DNA from: Peptococcaceae bacterium
Lineage (GTDB): Bacteria > Bacillota > Desulfotomaculia > Desulfotomaculales > Desulfocucumaceae
Length of the DNA stretch: 64,000 nucleotides
Assembly: GCA_023512435.1 (NCBI GenBank)
Contig: JAILZP010000004.1
Coordinates: forward strand, 62,001 to 126,000
Reading direction: 5' to 3'
Shown here: piece by piece, positions 1 through 9,160 of the stretch
How positions within the stretch are numbered: position 1 is the first letter of the stretch
How the letters are laid out: each line of letters opens with the position of its first letter
Notes under the pieces: model-generated
Database searches by the model: none
Seen by the model: the letters and a program-made list of their open reading frames with translations, nothing else
Told to the model about the DNA's origin: nothing
Made by a program: the position numbers and the translations under genes

Positions 1-512
1 CCCAGATTATTTCCGCACGGCTGGGGGATAATGTGACGGTAAGGCAGTCGGTGGTCGAGAACAGCGAAATCGGCAGCCACTGCGTAATCGGGCCCTATTC
101 TTACATCAGGCCCGGCTGCGTGCTTGAAGACAAGGTCAAGGTGGGAGATTTTGTAGAGCTGAAAAAGGCCACAATAGGATACGGCGCCAAAGTTCCCCAC
201 CTCAGCTACCTGGGAGACGCGGTTCTGGGGCGGCACGTCAATGTGGGGGCCGGCACGATAACCTGCAATTATGACGGGGAAAAGAAATGGACCACCGTTA
301 TCGGGGACAATGCCTTCATCGGCAGCAACGCAAACCTGGTGGCCCCGGTGCGGGTGGGCGCCGGAGCCGTGGTGGGAGCGGGTTCCACCATAACCAGGGA
401 TGTTCCGGATGGTGCCCTGGGAGTGGCCAGGGACAGGCAGAAAAACATTCCGGGCTGGTCGGGCCGGCGGAAGGGCCGGAAAGGTGAATCAGAGGCGAGA
501 GGCGAGAAGTAA
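1..512 (+). CDS. glmU: Bifunctional GlmU, C-terminal part (cut by window edge)
   Basis: Only the end of the gene is present; the frame is open from base 3, so the true start lies upstream. The visible part is the left-handed beta-helix acetyltransferase domain, with hexapeptide repeats such as [14 protein letters not shown] and the GlmU signature around [14 protein letters not shown]. GlmU acetylates glucosamine-1-phosphate and uridylates the product to UDP-GlcNAc, the peptidoglycan precursor. It precedes prs, as in Bacillus. The last residues (GESEARGEK) lie past the usual end of the family and are encoded by a GAGGCGA-type short repeat. Confidence 0.93.
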   Translation, partial: QIISARLGDNVTVRQSVVENSEIGSHCVIGPYSYIRPGCVLEDKVKVGDFVELKKATIGYGAKVPHLSYLGDAVLGRHVNVGAGTITCNYDGEKKWTTVIGDNAFIGSNANLVAPVRVGAGAVVGAGSTITRDVPDGALGVARDRQKNIPGWSGRRKGRKGESEARGEK

Positions 513-591
513 GAAGCGGGGCTGGAAAGGAAATTCTGGTAAATTCCGGCAATAATCTCACTGCTCACCTCTTTAATGGAGGTATATTTTA

Positions 592-1539
592 ATGACTTCC
601 CGCAGAAGGCTGAAAATTTTTACCGGCAACGCCAATCCCCAACTGGCCGGGGAGATAGCCCAGTACCTTGGTGTCTCGCTGGGCGCCGCCCAGGTGGGGA
701 GGTTCAGTGACGGGGAAATTCAGGTAAAGATAAACGAAAGCGTAAGGGGAGCGGACGTGTTCATCATTCAGCCCACCTGTTCTCCCGTCAATGAACATAT
801 CATGGAGCTGCTGATCATGGTGGATGCGGTGCGCCGGGCCTCGGCCCGGAGGATAACGGCGGTGCTTCCCTATTACGGCTACGCCCGCCAGGACCGCAAA
901 ACCAGGGCCCGGGACCCCATAACCGCAAAGCTGATCGCCAACCTTCTCTTCGCCAGCGGGACCCGGCGGGTAATCACCATGGACCTTCACGCGGGACAGA
1001 TACAGGGATTCTTTGACATCCCGGTGGATCACCTGCCCGGCGTGCCCATTCTGGCCCAGTACTTCCTCCAGCAGAAGCTTAGAGACGTGATTGTGGTGTC
1101 GCCGGACCTTGGCGGGGTGACCAGGGCCCGGGACCTGGCTGAACGCATCGGTGCTCCCATTGCCATTATCGACAAGCGCCGGCCGGAACCCAACGTGGCC
1201 GAAATAATGAATATCATCGGGGACGTAAATGACCGGAATGTAATTATGATTGACGACATAATTGACACCGCGGGCACCATTGTCCAGGGGGCCAAAGCCC
1301 TGAAGGACTGGGGGGCCAGGGATATTTACATCTGCTGCACCCACCCGGTCCTGAGCGGGCCCGCCCTCAAGCGGCTTGAAGAAGCCCCGGTGAAGGAAGT
1401 GCTGGTGACAAACACCATTCCGGTTCCCCCGGAAAAAATAATCCCCAAGATGAAAGTCCTGTCGGTGGCCCCGCTGCTGGGCGAGGCCATTATAAGAATC
1501 CACGAGGACCTCAGTGTAAGCAAGCTTTTTGACACTTAG
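592..1539 (+). CDS. prs: Ribose-phosphate pyrophosphokinase
   Basis: A 315-residue protein of normal length for class I PRPP synthetase. It makes PRPP from ribose-5-phosphate and ATP for nucleotide, NAD, His and Trp synthesis in the cytosol. Visible motifs are the [11 protein letters not shown] segment (about residues 127-137) and the PRPP-binding loop [14 protein letters not shown] (about 216-229). A GGAGGT Shine-Dalgarno stands at 579-584, ahead of the ATG. It follows glmU by about 80 bases and ends in a hairpin terminator, consistent with a glmU-prs transcription unit. Confidence 0.97.
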   Translation: MTSRRRLKIFTGNANPQLAGEIAQYLGVSLGAAQVGRFSDGEIQVKINESVRGADVFIIQPTCSPVNEHIMELLIMVDAVRRASARRITAVLPYYGYARQDRKTRARDPITAKLIANLLFASGTRRVITMDLHAGQIQGFFDIPVDHLPGVPILAQYFLQQKLRDVIVVSPDLGGVTRARDLAERIGAPIAIIDKRRPEPNVAEIMNIIGDVNDRNVIMIDDIIDTAGTIVQGAKALKDWGARDIYICCTHPVLSGPALKRLEEAPVKEVLVTNTIPVPPEKIIPKMKVLSVAPLLGEAIIRIHEDLSVSKLFDT

Positions 1540-1568
1540 CACGGTTGCATGAACAACGGACGAAAAAG

Positions 1569-1605
1569 CTCCGGGACGCTGCGAGGCTGTGCCGCGGAGT
1601 TTTTT
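1569..1605 (+). terminator. Intrinsic terminator after prs
   Basis: A 5-bp stem CTCCG/CGGAG (1569-1573 with 1595-1599) with a long loop, followed by six T residues. It is flanked by an A-run that could extend pairing with the T-run, leaving one bulged G. Confidence 0.5.
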
Positions 1606-1660
1606 ACTGTTACGCGCATTCTGAGTTTTGCCGCCCGCAAGGGTGCCTTTTTACCCTGAA

Positions 1661-2455
1661 TCATCTCTCTCCCGGGGGCCGGCCGTCCGCAGGCGGTGAG
1701 TCATCCGGCGGGTGCAAAGAAGCCGGCGGCTCAACTGCCGGGGGTTCCTTCTCATCTTTATTCCTTCCGCAGCCGCAGGTGTCTTCCCCTGCCGGATCAT
1801 CGCCCGTTTTTCTGATCTTCCTGAGTTTTTCTATGGACTGGCTGATGGACTGGTTGAGGTTGCGGCCCCATCCCCTGGTTTTCTGATAGGTGTTTTCCAG
1901 CAATTGGCCGGTGTTTTCGCTGAAGACCCGGAAGGTTTCCTTAAGCCCGCCGTCCATTTTGACTATGTTGTCCAGGGAAGAGTCGCTGCAAATTATTAGG
2001 GAAGAACCGAGGGTGCGGACATAGTTTATGTCGAGAAAAGCGCTCCCTTTAAAAAGGTTGCTCACCGTGCCGCCGGAAAATTCCAGACCCACAATGTCTC
2101 CCGTCTGCAGGTCCACATAGTACTCATCCACGACGCCCAGGACGGTGCCGCTTTCGGTCACCAGGCGGGACCCGAGGACAGTTACCCTTTCTTTGATCAG
2201 CCTTAAAATTTCAGGCAGGCTGACCCCTTTTTCAGCCCTGGTTATGCGGTCAACGGTGACCGCGTCATCACCTATTTTGTGAACCTTGCTGAACGGGATA
2301 AACTTTTGCTCCCTGAACCAGCCTTTTTGCTCTATTATCAGGGCGGCCACATTTTTAAGGGCGGGGTTGATCACCAGCCCTTTGATCGTTCCCACCTGCT
2401 GGCCTTCTTCCAGGCTGATTACAGGCATGCCCTGAAACTGCTTGCTTTTACGCAT
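1661..2455 (-). CDS. PRC-barrel domain protein
   Basis: A 264-residue protein read against its neighbours. Two PRC-barrel units are visible: one near the N-terminus (GMPVISLEEGQQVGTIKGLV, about 9-28) and a second about 90-150 (GSRLVTESGTVLGVVDEYYV). This fold occurs in RimM, photosynthetic reaction centre H subunits and the YlmC/YmxH sporulation-associated proteins. The last 100 residues are low in recognisable structure and end in a Pro/Glu-rich tail with a Cys pair (DTCGCG). The start has a GGGGG Shine-Dalgarno nine bases upstream. The precise role is unknown. Confidence 0.8.
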   Translation of the reverse strand: MRKSKQFQGMPVISLEEGQQVGTIKGLVINPALKNVAALIIEQKGWFREQKFIPFSKVHKIGDDAVTVDRITRAEKGVSLPEILRLIKERVTVLGSRLVTESGTVLGVVDEYYVDLQTGDIVGLEFSGGTVSNLFKGSAFLDINYVRTLGSSLIICSDSSLDNIVKMDGGLKETFRVFSENTGQLLENTYQKTRGWGRNLNQSISQSIEKLRKIRKTGDDPAGEDTCGCGRNKDEKEPPAVEPPASLHPPDDSPPADGRPPGER

Positions 2456-2655
2456 TCCCGGTCCCCCCTTGTTTAGAAGAATACAGAAGTCGAATCGGCG
2501 GCCTGAAGGGCGGATTTCTGGATCATACCCCGCTTTTAACGCCCGTCCATTTATAAATAATGCTATGCTCGAGTCCGGTTTGATATGACAAATTAAGGGA
2601 AATACTAAAAAATAAAAATTGCCGTTATTAAATCATTTGCGGAAGGTGTTTGAAA

Positions 2656-3252
2656 ATGACGGAGTACAGATTAAGGGCCTCTGTCCGGAAGAATCTGAGC
2701 GGATCATACCGCAGGAGCCTTTTTCGGCGGGGACTGATCCCGGCCGTGGTTTACGGAAAAACCGTTAAAAGCCTGCCCCTGGAGGTCCCGGAAAAGGATG
2801 TCCGGGGTGTCCTGGGGGCGGGCAGGAATACCATTGTCAACCTTGTCGTGTCGGGGAACGGCGGACCTTACAAGGTGATGGTCAGGGATTTGCAGTTCGA
2901 TCCCTTGACAAAGGCGATCATCCACGCTGATTTTCAGCAGATTTCACTCCGGGACAAGATTCATGCCTCGGTACCCATCCATCTTTCCGGTGAGGCTGCC
3001 GGCGGCCTGCCCCGGCTTTCCCTGCGGGAGCTGGAAATTTCCTGCCTCCCGGCAAAAGTACCGGCCCAGATCACCGTGGACGTAAGCGGGATGAAGCCCG
3101 GGGAAAGTATAACCGTTTCGGACCTGCAGGTGCCAAGGGGAGTGAATGTCTTAACCGGCCCGGATGTTACCGTGGTTACGGTGTTGGCGCCGGAAGAGGA
3201 AGCAGTGGACAGGGATGCCGGGGAGGTATCACCCCCGGAGGCGGCCGGGTAG
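2656..3252 (+). CDS. ctc: 50S ribosomal protein L25 / Ctc
   Basis: A 198-residue L25 protein of the longer TL5/Ctc type. It has an N-terminal 5S rRNA-binding domain (LRASVRKNLSGSYRRSLFRR, GLIPAVVYGK) and a C-terminal beta domain, and ends in an acidic tail. The ATG at 2656 is preferred because GGAAGG at 2641-2646 is nine bases upstream; a TTG at 2650 in the same frame sits too close. In Bacillus ctc lies between prs and pth, as here. It binds 5S rRNA on the large subunit and is stress-linked in Bacillus. Confidence 0.94.
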   Translation: MTEYRLRASVRKNLSGSYRRSLFRRGLIPAVVYGKTVKSLPLEVPEKDVRGVLGAGRNTIVNLVVSGNGGPYKVMVRDLQFDPLTKAIIHADFQQISLRDKIHASVPIHLSGEAAGGLPRLSLRELEISCLPAKVPAQITVDVSGMKPGESITVSDLQVPRGVNVLTGPDVTVVTVLAPEEEAVDRDAGEVSPPEAAG

Positions 3253-3384
3253 AATAAAGGCCTCCCGCAGGACCCTGAACTGGCCTGAAGCGGCCCGGCC
3301 GTATCCCGGCAGCAGGCAATATTCACCAACAACTGGCCCCCTGCATATTCTGTATCACAAAAGAATTTAAAAGGGGGCTGTTTT

Positions 3385-3843
3385 ATGTCCGATCAGGAGG
3401 ATAAAAAACCGGAAGCCAAGGTGGAGGGTGTGGACGTATCCGGGTATATGCCGCCCGGCATGGGTCCTGTGTCGCCGTATCCCCCGGATTATTGCCCGCC
3501 CGGGCCGGAACCCGGCAAGCCGGACCACGGCATGATGACGCTGGTTAACAAATTGAGGTCACTGGAGCACCAGGAGGTCACGGTCTACGTGATGGGCATG
3601 AGTCCGGTGGCTTCGATCCAGACGATACCTGCAGGGCCTGCGGTTATGCCTTCCGCCGGTCCTTTCGGCATCACCGGCATGCTGCATGAAGTGGGTGCCG
3701 ATTACCTTGTGCTTCATGTAAGTATGGGGACCACGCGCGTGGTTTACATCCCCTTGGCCGCCGTAGCTGCGGTTGTGCCCGGCGGGCCCCTGATGGCCCC
3801 TTCGGCATCACCTTCAGTATCCGTCGGGCCGGGTGTATTATAA
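3385..3843 (+). CDS. Conserved hypothetical Gly/Pro/Met-rich protein
   Basis: I do not recognise the family. The 152-residue protein starts with an acidic/lysine segment, then a Pro/Gly-rich stretch (about 20-50, with YPPDYCPPGP). A compact beta-like part follows (about 55-135), reading NKLRSLEHQEVTVYVMG and later ADYLVLHVSMGTTRVVYIPL, which resembles a small SH3/LSm-like barrel that recurs in some spore-coat-associated proteins. An AAGGGGG Shine-Dalgarno lies near 3370, and the gene ends at a very strong terminator. Its place between ctc and pth suggests monocistronic or ctc-linked expression. No function is claimed. Confidence 0.7.
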   Translation: MSDQEDKKPEAKVEGVDVSGYMPPGMGPVSPYPPDYCPPGPEPGKPDHGMMTLVNKLRSLEHQEVTVYVMGMSPVASIQTIPAGPAVMPSAGPFGITGMLHEVGADYLVLHVSMGTTRVVYIPLAAVAAVVPGGPLMAPSASPSVSVGPGVL

Positions 3844-3865
3844 TTATCGGTAAAAGGACCTGAAG

Positions 3866-3897
3866 CCCCCCGCTCTGAAGCAGCGGGGGGTTTTTTT
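3866..3897 (+). terminator. Strong intrinsic terminator
   Basis: A perfect 9-bp stem CCCCCCGCT/AGCGGGGGG with a 7-base loop, followed by seven T residues. It closes the unit upstream of pth. Confidence 0.95.
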
Positions 3898-4023
3898 ACT
3901 GCGGAATGGGGAATTGGGGGGGCAGGAAAGTACCGTCCGCCCGGGCGGCTTTTTTTATAGGCTTGAACGTATTGTGAAACAAGGCGTTTACGGGTTAAAA
4001 TGTTCATCATGGAGGGGGTCGCG

Positions 4024-4596
4024 ATGTATCTGGTGTTGGGGTTGGGAAACCCCGGTCAGGAGTACCACGGGACCAGGCACAACATGGGTTTCAGGGCGGT
4101 GGACGAACTGGCCTCAAGACTGGGGGCGCCGGTGACCAAACCCCTGTTCAAGTCTCTGACCGGCCGGGCGGTGGTGGCCGGAAAAAAGGTCCTTCTGGCC
4201 AAGCCGCAGACTTATATGAACCTTAGCGGAAATGCCGCCGCCGCCCTGATGAACTGGTTCAAAATTCCCCTTGCGGGCCTGGTGGTGATTACCGACGACA
4301 TTGATCTTCCCCCGGGGAAAATAAGGATAAGGTCCCGCGGAGGGCACGGCGGCCACCGGGGGATGGAGTCGATAATAGAAAAACTGGGCAGCGGTGATTT
4401 TGCCCGGGTGCGCATCGGTATAGGCAGGCCGCCGAACCCCGGATACGATGTGGCCGACTGGGTGCTGGGCAGGTTGACCCGGGAGGAGGAAACCCTGGCC
4501 GGGCAGGCCCTGGAAAGGGCGGCCGATGCGGTTATAACCCTGATCAGCGAAGGCCCCGAAGCGGCCATGAACAGATTTAACCGGGACGTGGTATAG
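4024..4596 (+). CDS. pth: Peptidyl-tRNA hydrolase
   Basis: A 190-residue Pth that frees tRNA from peptidyl-tRNA dropped by ribosomes. It shows the family opening YLVLGLGNPGQEYHGTRHN with the catalytic His at about residue 20, then KPQTYMNLSG and the DDIDLPPGKIRIRSRGGHGG block. The ATG at 4024 is chosen because GGAGGGGG at 4011-4018 precedes it; the upstream ATG at 4000 would add eight unconserved residues. It lies upstream of mfd, as in Bacillus. Confidence 0.96.
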   Translation: MYLVLGLGNPGQEYHGTRHNMGFRAVDELASRLGAPVTKPLFKSLTGRAVVAGKKVLLAKPQTYMNLSGNAAAALMNWFKIPLAGLVVITDDIDLPPGKIRIRSRGGHGGHRGMESIIEKLGSGDFARVRIGIGRPPNPGYDVADWVLGRLTREEETLAGQALERAADAVITLISEGPEAAMNRFNRDVV

Positions 4597-4653
4597 AAGC
4601 CCCGGATTGTGTCAATATTGAGAATAACTTATTCTGAAGGCCTTTTTCTGTCC

Positions 4654-4685
4654 GAATCCAGAATTCGGATTCCAGAATCCAGAAT
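4654..4685. repeat. GAATCCAGAAT-type degenerate repeat tract
   Basis: Direct and inverted copies of a GAATCCAGAAT unit between pth and the next gene. The same unit recurs at about 24835-24870, 24944-24977 and 32757-32779. Confidence 0.7.
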
Positions 4686-4819
4686 GAAAAATGCCCGGAA
4701 TCAGGGTGTTTTCGCAGGAACGAGCAGCGAGGCTTTAATCCGCCCCCGGCCCCGAATTTTAATTGCCTGGTAATGCCTCATTCTTGTGGTATGGAGGCCT
4801 GAATTTTGACAAAGGGCTT

Positions 4820-5215
4820 ATGCTGACAGGCAAACTTATTCTGGCGGCGGTGACGGCGGGCGGCCTGGCGCTGGCGGGCAACCTGGCGCTGAGAAAGACC
4901 GGCACAAGGGGCATAACTTATTTTGGTCCCGTTCTGGAAGAAGCAATCAAGACGGGATCGGCCCTTTTTTTTAATGTTTCGGTCCCCGGCACCCACATCT
5001 TGTTCGGGGTCCTGGAAGCAGCAGGCGATTACACCTGGGGGGGCAGGCAAAGGATCACGGCGGCCCTGTGCGGCATAGCGGCGCACACCATTTTCGGCCT
5101 GACCACATATTTGATTACAAGCGCCGGGTACCCGGTTTACACAGCAGTCACAGCCTCAATTGCCGTTCATGCGGCATGGAACGCAGCCGTGCTGAAATTG
5201 GCAAGACGCCCATAA
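4820..5215 (+). CDS. Small polytopic membrane protein, PrsW/CPBP-like
   Basis: About 131 residues from the ATG at 4820, with hydrophobic segments near 5-23, 35-60, 82-100 and 105-128. It carries a pattern typical of PrsW/CPBP-type intramembrane proteases: EEAIK (E40, E41, K44), a second acidic residue in GVLEAAGDY (E66), His89, and HAAWN (H117, N121). By analogy it may cut membrane-embedded substrates such as anti-sigma factors, but no substrate is visible. The start is uncertain: no good Shine-Dalgarno fits, and the frame is open back to a TTG at 4763. It is shorter than Bacillus PrsW. Confidence 0.6.
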   Translation: MLTGKLILAAVTAGGLALAGNLALRKTGTRGITYFGPVLEEAIKTGSALFFNVSVPGTHILFGVLEAAGDYTWGGRQRITAALCGIAAHTIFGLTTYLITSAGYPVYTAVTASIAVHAAWNAAVLKLARRP

Positions 5216-5217
5216 GC

Positions 5218-5246
5218 TTGACGCTGTGTAGCGCGGAAGATATAAT
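5218..5246 (+). promoter_or_regulatory. Vegetative promoter upstream of mfd
   Basis: TTGACG (5218-5223), a 17-base spacer, then a perfect TATAAT (5241-5246). It would produce a leader of about 240 bases before mfd. Confidence 0.7.
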
Positions 5247-5366
5247 TATGCGAGAAGCCTGCGGGAAAATTTATAGGGGAACCCTGTGAATACTGCCGGG
5301 AGACCCTCCGGGGGATGCTGGAAGGGTAATCTATTGCCCTTTTGATCAAGTTGGAATACGTGCAGG

Positions 5367-5396
5367 AGAGCTTTGGCCGTGGTTAAAGCTCTTTTA
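5367..5396 (+). terminator. Terminator-like hairpin in the mfd leader
   Basis: An 8-bp stem AGAGCTTT/AAAGCTCT (5367-5374 with 5385-5392) with a 10-base loop and a short T-run. It lies between the promoter at 5218 and the mfd start, so it either ends a small RNA or attenuates mfd. Confidence 0.5.
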
Positions 5397-5489
5397 GCCA
5401 TGCCAAAAAACGGGAATCAGGCGTTGGTAATCGGGATTGGTTTAAATCCCTCCAATTTTCGATTGCCAATTGCCACCAGGAGATGCGAG

Positions 5490-8400
5490 ATGCGGGGACT
5501 GCTGGCTCCAATTAAAAAAATGAACGAATTTAAAAATATATGCCTTGGGCTGGACAGGGGGACAAAGCAGCAGCTGGTTTTCGGCCTGTCAGGCTCCCAG
5601 AAGGCTTATGTGGCGGCGGCGCTGCTGGATTATAGAGGCGGTCCGGCAATCATTCTTGTTCCCGGTGAGCAGGAGGCCTCCAATATGGTGGACGACCTCC
5701 TGACCCTCCTGCCTGGAAAAAGGGTCCTTCACTTTCCGGTTCGGCAGCTTCTGCCCTACCAAATCCTGGCCGCGGGCTGGGAAGCCGTGTCGGCCCGGCT
5801 GAAGGTTCTGGAGGCCCTGGCCGGCCGGGAGCCGGTGGTGGTGGTGGCCACGCCGGAAGCTTTTATACGCCGCTTAACCCCCCCGGAAATTTTCCGATCA
5901 AACACGATCACCCTGGCTGTGGGCGATGTATCGGACCCCGGGAAACTGATCAAGCAGTTGGCGGCCATGGGTTACGAGCGGAGCGAAATGGTTGAGGGGC
6001 ATGGCCAGTTCAGCGTAAGGGGAGGCATCCTGGACATATTCCCCATGACCCTGGACAGTCCCGTCCGCCTGGAGTTTTTTGACGACGAGATTGACTCCAT
6101 CCGGGCCTTTGATGCGGACACCCAGCGGTCCACCGGGAAGCTGCAAAGAATAACGGTCAGCCCGGCAACCGAGCTGATTGTTGATGAACAGGCCAGGGCC
6201 GGGGCGCTGCAAAAAATCGAAAGCGAATTTAAAGCCCAGCTCAAAAGAATAACCAAAACCGGCACCCTGGAAGCCCGCCGGTCGCTGGCCGAGACGTACG
6301 GGGCGGCGGTGGAGAAAATCCGGTCGGGCCTTTATTTCCCGGAAATGGACCATTTCCTGCCGTATTTCTATCCGGAGCCGGTCACCCTGGCCGATTATTT
6401 CCCTCCGGGCGCCCTTGCCCTGGTTGATGAGCCGGTGCGCTGGAAAGAGGTAATCGAGGTCATCCACAAGGAGAGGTCGGAAACGTACACCGGCCTGCTG
6501 GCCCAGGGAAAGGTGCTGCCCGGCCAGTACGGTGGCTATATTCAGTGGGATGACGCCCAACGGGCCCTGGACAGGTTTGCCACGGTGTTTCTGTCATTTT
6601 TGCCGCGTCAGCCCCAGCATGTCAGCCCCGGCCGGTTGGTAACCTTTCCGGCCAAGGGAATGCATGCTTTTCTCGGCCGGATGGATATCCTCACCGACGA
6701 GGTGGCCGGCTGGAAGCGGTCCGGTTACGCCGTGGCCCTGCTGGCCGGAAGCCGGGACCAGGCCCGGCAGCTTTTGAACGTAATGAGGGACGCCAAAATA
6801 GACGCGTACTATGCTGAGTCGCTGGACGGCGATATCGGCCCGGGGAATGTGGTTATCACCGGGGGCAGCCTGACCGGAGGCTTTGAACTTCCCACGGTCA
6901 GGCTTGCGGTCGTCACCGGCGCCGAAATGTACGGACGCCAGAGGAAGGTGAAGGCCAGGGCCGGTTTCAGGGCCCGCATGGAGCCCGTCACCGACCTCAG
7001 GGCGGGGGATTATGTAGTCCATATAAACCACGGCATAGGCCGCTACCTGGGCATTGAAAAGCTGGAAATCGGAGGGATTCAGAAGGATTACCTGACCATC
7101 AAGTACGCCGGTGAGGATAAGCTTTACGTGCCCACCGACCAGGTGGGGATGATCCAGAAATACCTGGGGGGAGAGGCGGACGCCCCTAAGCTGTCCAGGC
7201 TCGGGGGGGCGGAGTGGAACCGGGTTAAGGGCAGGGTCAGGGAGTCGGTCAGGGAGATGGCCAAGGAGCTCCTGGCCCTGTATGCGGCCAGGGAAAGCAC
7301 CCCCGGACATGCTTTCGGACCCGATACGGTATGGCAGAAAGAATTCGAGGAGGCCTTTCCCTACGAGGAAACCCCGGACCAGCTGCGGGCCGCCGAAGAA
7401 GTCAAAAGGGACATGGAGCGCAGCCGGCCCATGGACCGCCTGCTGTGCGGGGATGTGGGCTACGGAAAGACCGAAGTGGCCCTGCGGGCCGCCTTTAAGG
7501 CCGTGATGGACGGAAAGCAGGTGGCCGTTCTGGTGCCCACCACCATCCTGGCCCAGCAGCACCACAACACCTTCAGGGAGAGGTTCGCCCCTTACCCCAT
7601 CAGCATCGAAATGCTCAGCCGCTTTCGCTCCCCCCGGGAGCAGAAAAAGATCCTGCGGGACCTGGCCCAGGGCAAGCTGGACATTGTTATCGGCACCCAC
7701 AGGCTGGTACAGGAAGACGTGGCCTTTAAAAACCTCGGCCTGGTGGTGGTTGACGAGGAGCAGCGTTTCGGTGTGGCCCACAAGGAGCGGCTCAAGATGA
7801 TTAAACAGAATGTTGACGTGCTCACACTGACCGCCACCCCCATTCCGCGGACCCTGCACATGTCCCTGGTCGGGGTCAGGGACACAAGCCTCCTGGAAAC
7901 TCCGCCGGAAAACAGGTTTCCGGTGCAGACATACGTTCTGGAGGAAGACCCCTCCCTGATCAGGGAGGCCATTTACAGGGAAATGGGCAGGGGCGGCCAG
8001 GTGTTTTTCGTGCACAACCGCATCCAGGACCTGGACGGCCTGGCCGGGTGGATCCAGGGGCTGGTTCCCGACGCCAGGCTGGCGGTGGCCCACGGGCAGA
8101 TGAGGGAGGACGACCTGGAGAAGATTATGATGGACTTTATCGATGGGGACTATGATGTCCTGATATGCACCACCATCATTGAAAGCGGCCTGGATATTCC
8201 CAATGTCAATACCCTGATTGTTAAGGACGCCAACAACATGGGCCTGTCCCAGCTGTACCAGCTCAGGGGCCGGGTGGGGAGGTCCAGCCGGATTGCTTAC
8301 GCTTATTTCACCTACCGGCGGGACCGCATCCTGAGCGAGGTGGCGGAAAAGAGGCTGGCTGCCATAAAGGAGTTCACCGCCTTCGGGTCGGGCTACAAAA

Positions 8401-9002
8401 TCGCCCTGAGGGACCTGGAAATCAGGGGGGCGGGAAACCTGCTGGGGCCGGAACAGCACGGACATATCGACGCCGTGGGCTTCGACCTTTATTGCCGGCT
8501 GCTGGAGGAGGCTGTCAGGGAGGCCCGGGGCGAAGAAAAGTCGGGGCCGGTGGATACCGCGGTTGAATTGCCGGTGGAGGCGTACATTCCGGAGACTTAC
8601 GTGCCCGATCCCAACCAGAAGGTGGAAATTTACAGGCGGCTGGCGGCCTTATCGGAGGTATCGGCCCTGGATGACCTGGCCGAAGAACTGGAGGACCGCT
8701 TCGGGGACGCGCCCCTGCCGGTGCGGAGACTCTTGCGGGTGGCCAGGATAAGGACCCTGGCGGGCCGGATCAGGATCAAGAATATTTCCGAACAGTCAGG
8801 CTTCTTCAAGTTGCAGTTCGCTCCCGGGCATCCCCTGACCGGCGAAAAGCTGGTCAAGATAAGCAAGGAATACAGGAACCGGGTCAAGTTTGCCAACCTG
8901 GGGGAAGAATTTGAGATCAGGCTGAGGGCTCCGGGGGCTGAAGAAAACCCCGAGTACTACCTGGAGGAACTGGAAGGCTTTATCGGGGAACTGGCCGGAT
9001 AG
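5490..9002 (+). CDS. mfd: Transcription-repair coupling factor Mfd
   Basis: A 1170-residue DNA translocase that dislodges RNA polymerase stalled at lesions and recruits UvrA; length matches the family. An N-terminal UvrB-like module comes first, then a CarD-like RNA-polymerase interaction domain (about 490-560, GDYVVHINHGIGRYLG). The SF2 motor follows, with Walker A GDVGYGKTEVA (about 653), the DEEQRFGV box (about 755) and TATPIPRTL, and then the C-terminal TRCF domain. The ATG at 5490 has AGGAG seven bases upstream. The frame extends to 5373, but that part is repeat-rich and unconserved. Confidence 0.97.
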   Translation: MRGLLAPIKKMNEFKNICLGLDRGTKQQLVFGLSGSQKAYVAAALLDYRGGPAIILVPGEQEASNMVDDLLTLLPGKRVLHFPVRQLLPYQILAAGWEAVSARLKVLEALAGREPVVVVATPEAFIRRLTPPEIFRSNTITLAVGDVSDPGKLIKQLAAMGYERSEMVEGHGQFSVRGGILDIFPMTLDSPVRLEFFDDEIDSIRAFDADTQRSTGKLQRITVSPATELIVDEQARAGALQKIESEFKAQLKRITKTGTLEARRSLAETYGAAVEKIRSGLYFPEMDHFLPYFYPEPVTLADYFPPGALALVDEPVRWKEVIEVIHKERSETYTGLLAQGKVLPGQYGGYIQWDDAQRALDRFATVFLSFLPRQPQHVSPGRLVTFPAKGMHAFLGRMDILTDEVAGWKRSGYAVALLAGSRDQARQLLNVMRDAKIDAYYAESLDGDIGPGNVVITGGSLTGGFELPTVRLAVVTGAEMYGRQRKVKARAGFRARMEPVTDLRAGDYVVHINHGIGRYLGIEKLEIGGIQKDYLTIKYAGEDKLYVPTDQVGMIQKYLGGEADAPKLSRLGGAEWNRVKGRVRESVREMAKELLALYAARESTPGHAFGPDTVWQKEFEEAFPYEETPDQLRAAEEVKRDMERSRPMDRLLCGDVGYGKTEVALRAAFKAVMDGKQVAVLVPTTILAQQHHNTFRERFAPYPISIEMLSRFRSPREQKKILRDLAQGKLDIVIGTHRLVQEDVAFKNLGLVVVDEEQRFGVAHKERLKMIKQNVDVLTLTATPIPRTLHMSLVGVRDTSLLETPPENRFPVQTYVLEEDPSLIREAIYREMGRGGQVFFVHNRIQDLDGLAGWIQGLVPDARLAVAHGQMREDDLEKIMMDFIDGDYDVLICTTIIESGLDIPNVNTLIVKDANNMGLSQLYQLRGRVGRSSRIAYAYFTYRRDRILSEVAEKRLAAIKEFTAFGSGYKIALRDLEIRGAGNLLGPEQHGHIDAVGFDLYCRLLEEAVREARGEEKSGPVDTAVELPVEAYIPETYVPDPNQKVEIYRRLAALSEVSALDDLAEELEDRFGDAPLPVRRLLRVARIRTLAGRIRIKNISEQSGFFKLQFAPGHPLTGEKLVKISKEYRNRVKFANLGEEFEIRLRAPGAEENPEYYLEELEGFIGELAG

Positions 9003-9069
9003 ACGGAAAGCCGGAATTCGGAGAGGAATCCAGGATTCTGACCCTAAAAACTACCTGTATGCTTAGTTA

Positions 9070-9098
9070 TTGCGGTTTTGGACAAACAGGCTTATAAT
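9070..9098 (+). promoter_or_regulatory. Promoter upstream of the prsA-like gene
   Basis: TTGCGG (9070-9075), a 17-base spacer and a perfect TATAAT (9093-9098). The -35 is weak. It lies 63 bases before the start codon. Confidence 0.55.
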
Positions 9099-9160
9099 CT
9101 TAATGTTCGGGTTTATTAGGCCGCATCTAAGGGTGCGGTTAAATTCGGGGAGGGGTTTTT

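Noticed and set aside
3937-3956. Palindrome CCGCCCGGGCGG followed by T-run before pth
   Set aside because: Only a 4-bp stem with a 4-base loop can form; a much stronger terminator lies just upstream.
5373-5489. N-terminal extension of Mfd by 39 codons
   Set aside because: The segment is repeat-like and overlaps the terminator-like hairpin; ATG 5490 has a good ribosome-binding site and gives the normal family length.
6594-8465. A 623-codon open frame on the minus strand
   Set aside because: Opposite mfd; a by-product of GC-rich codon positions.
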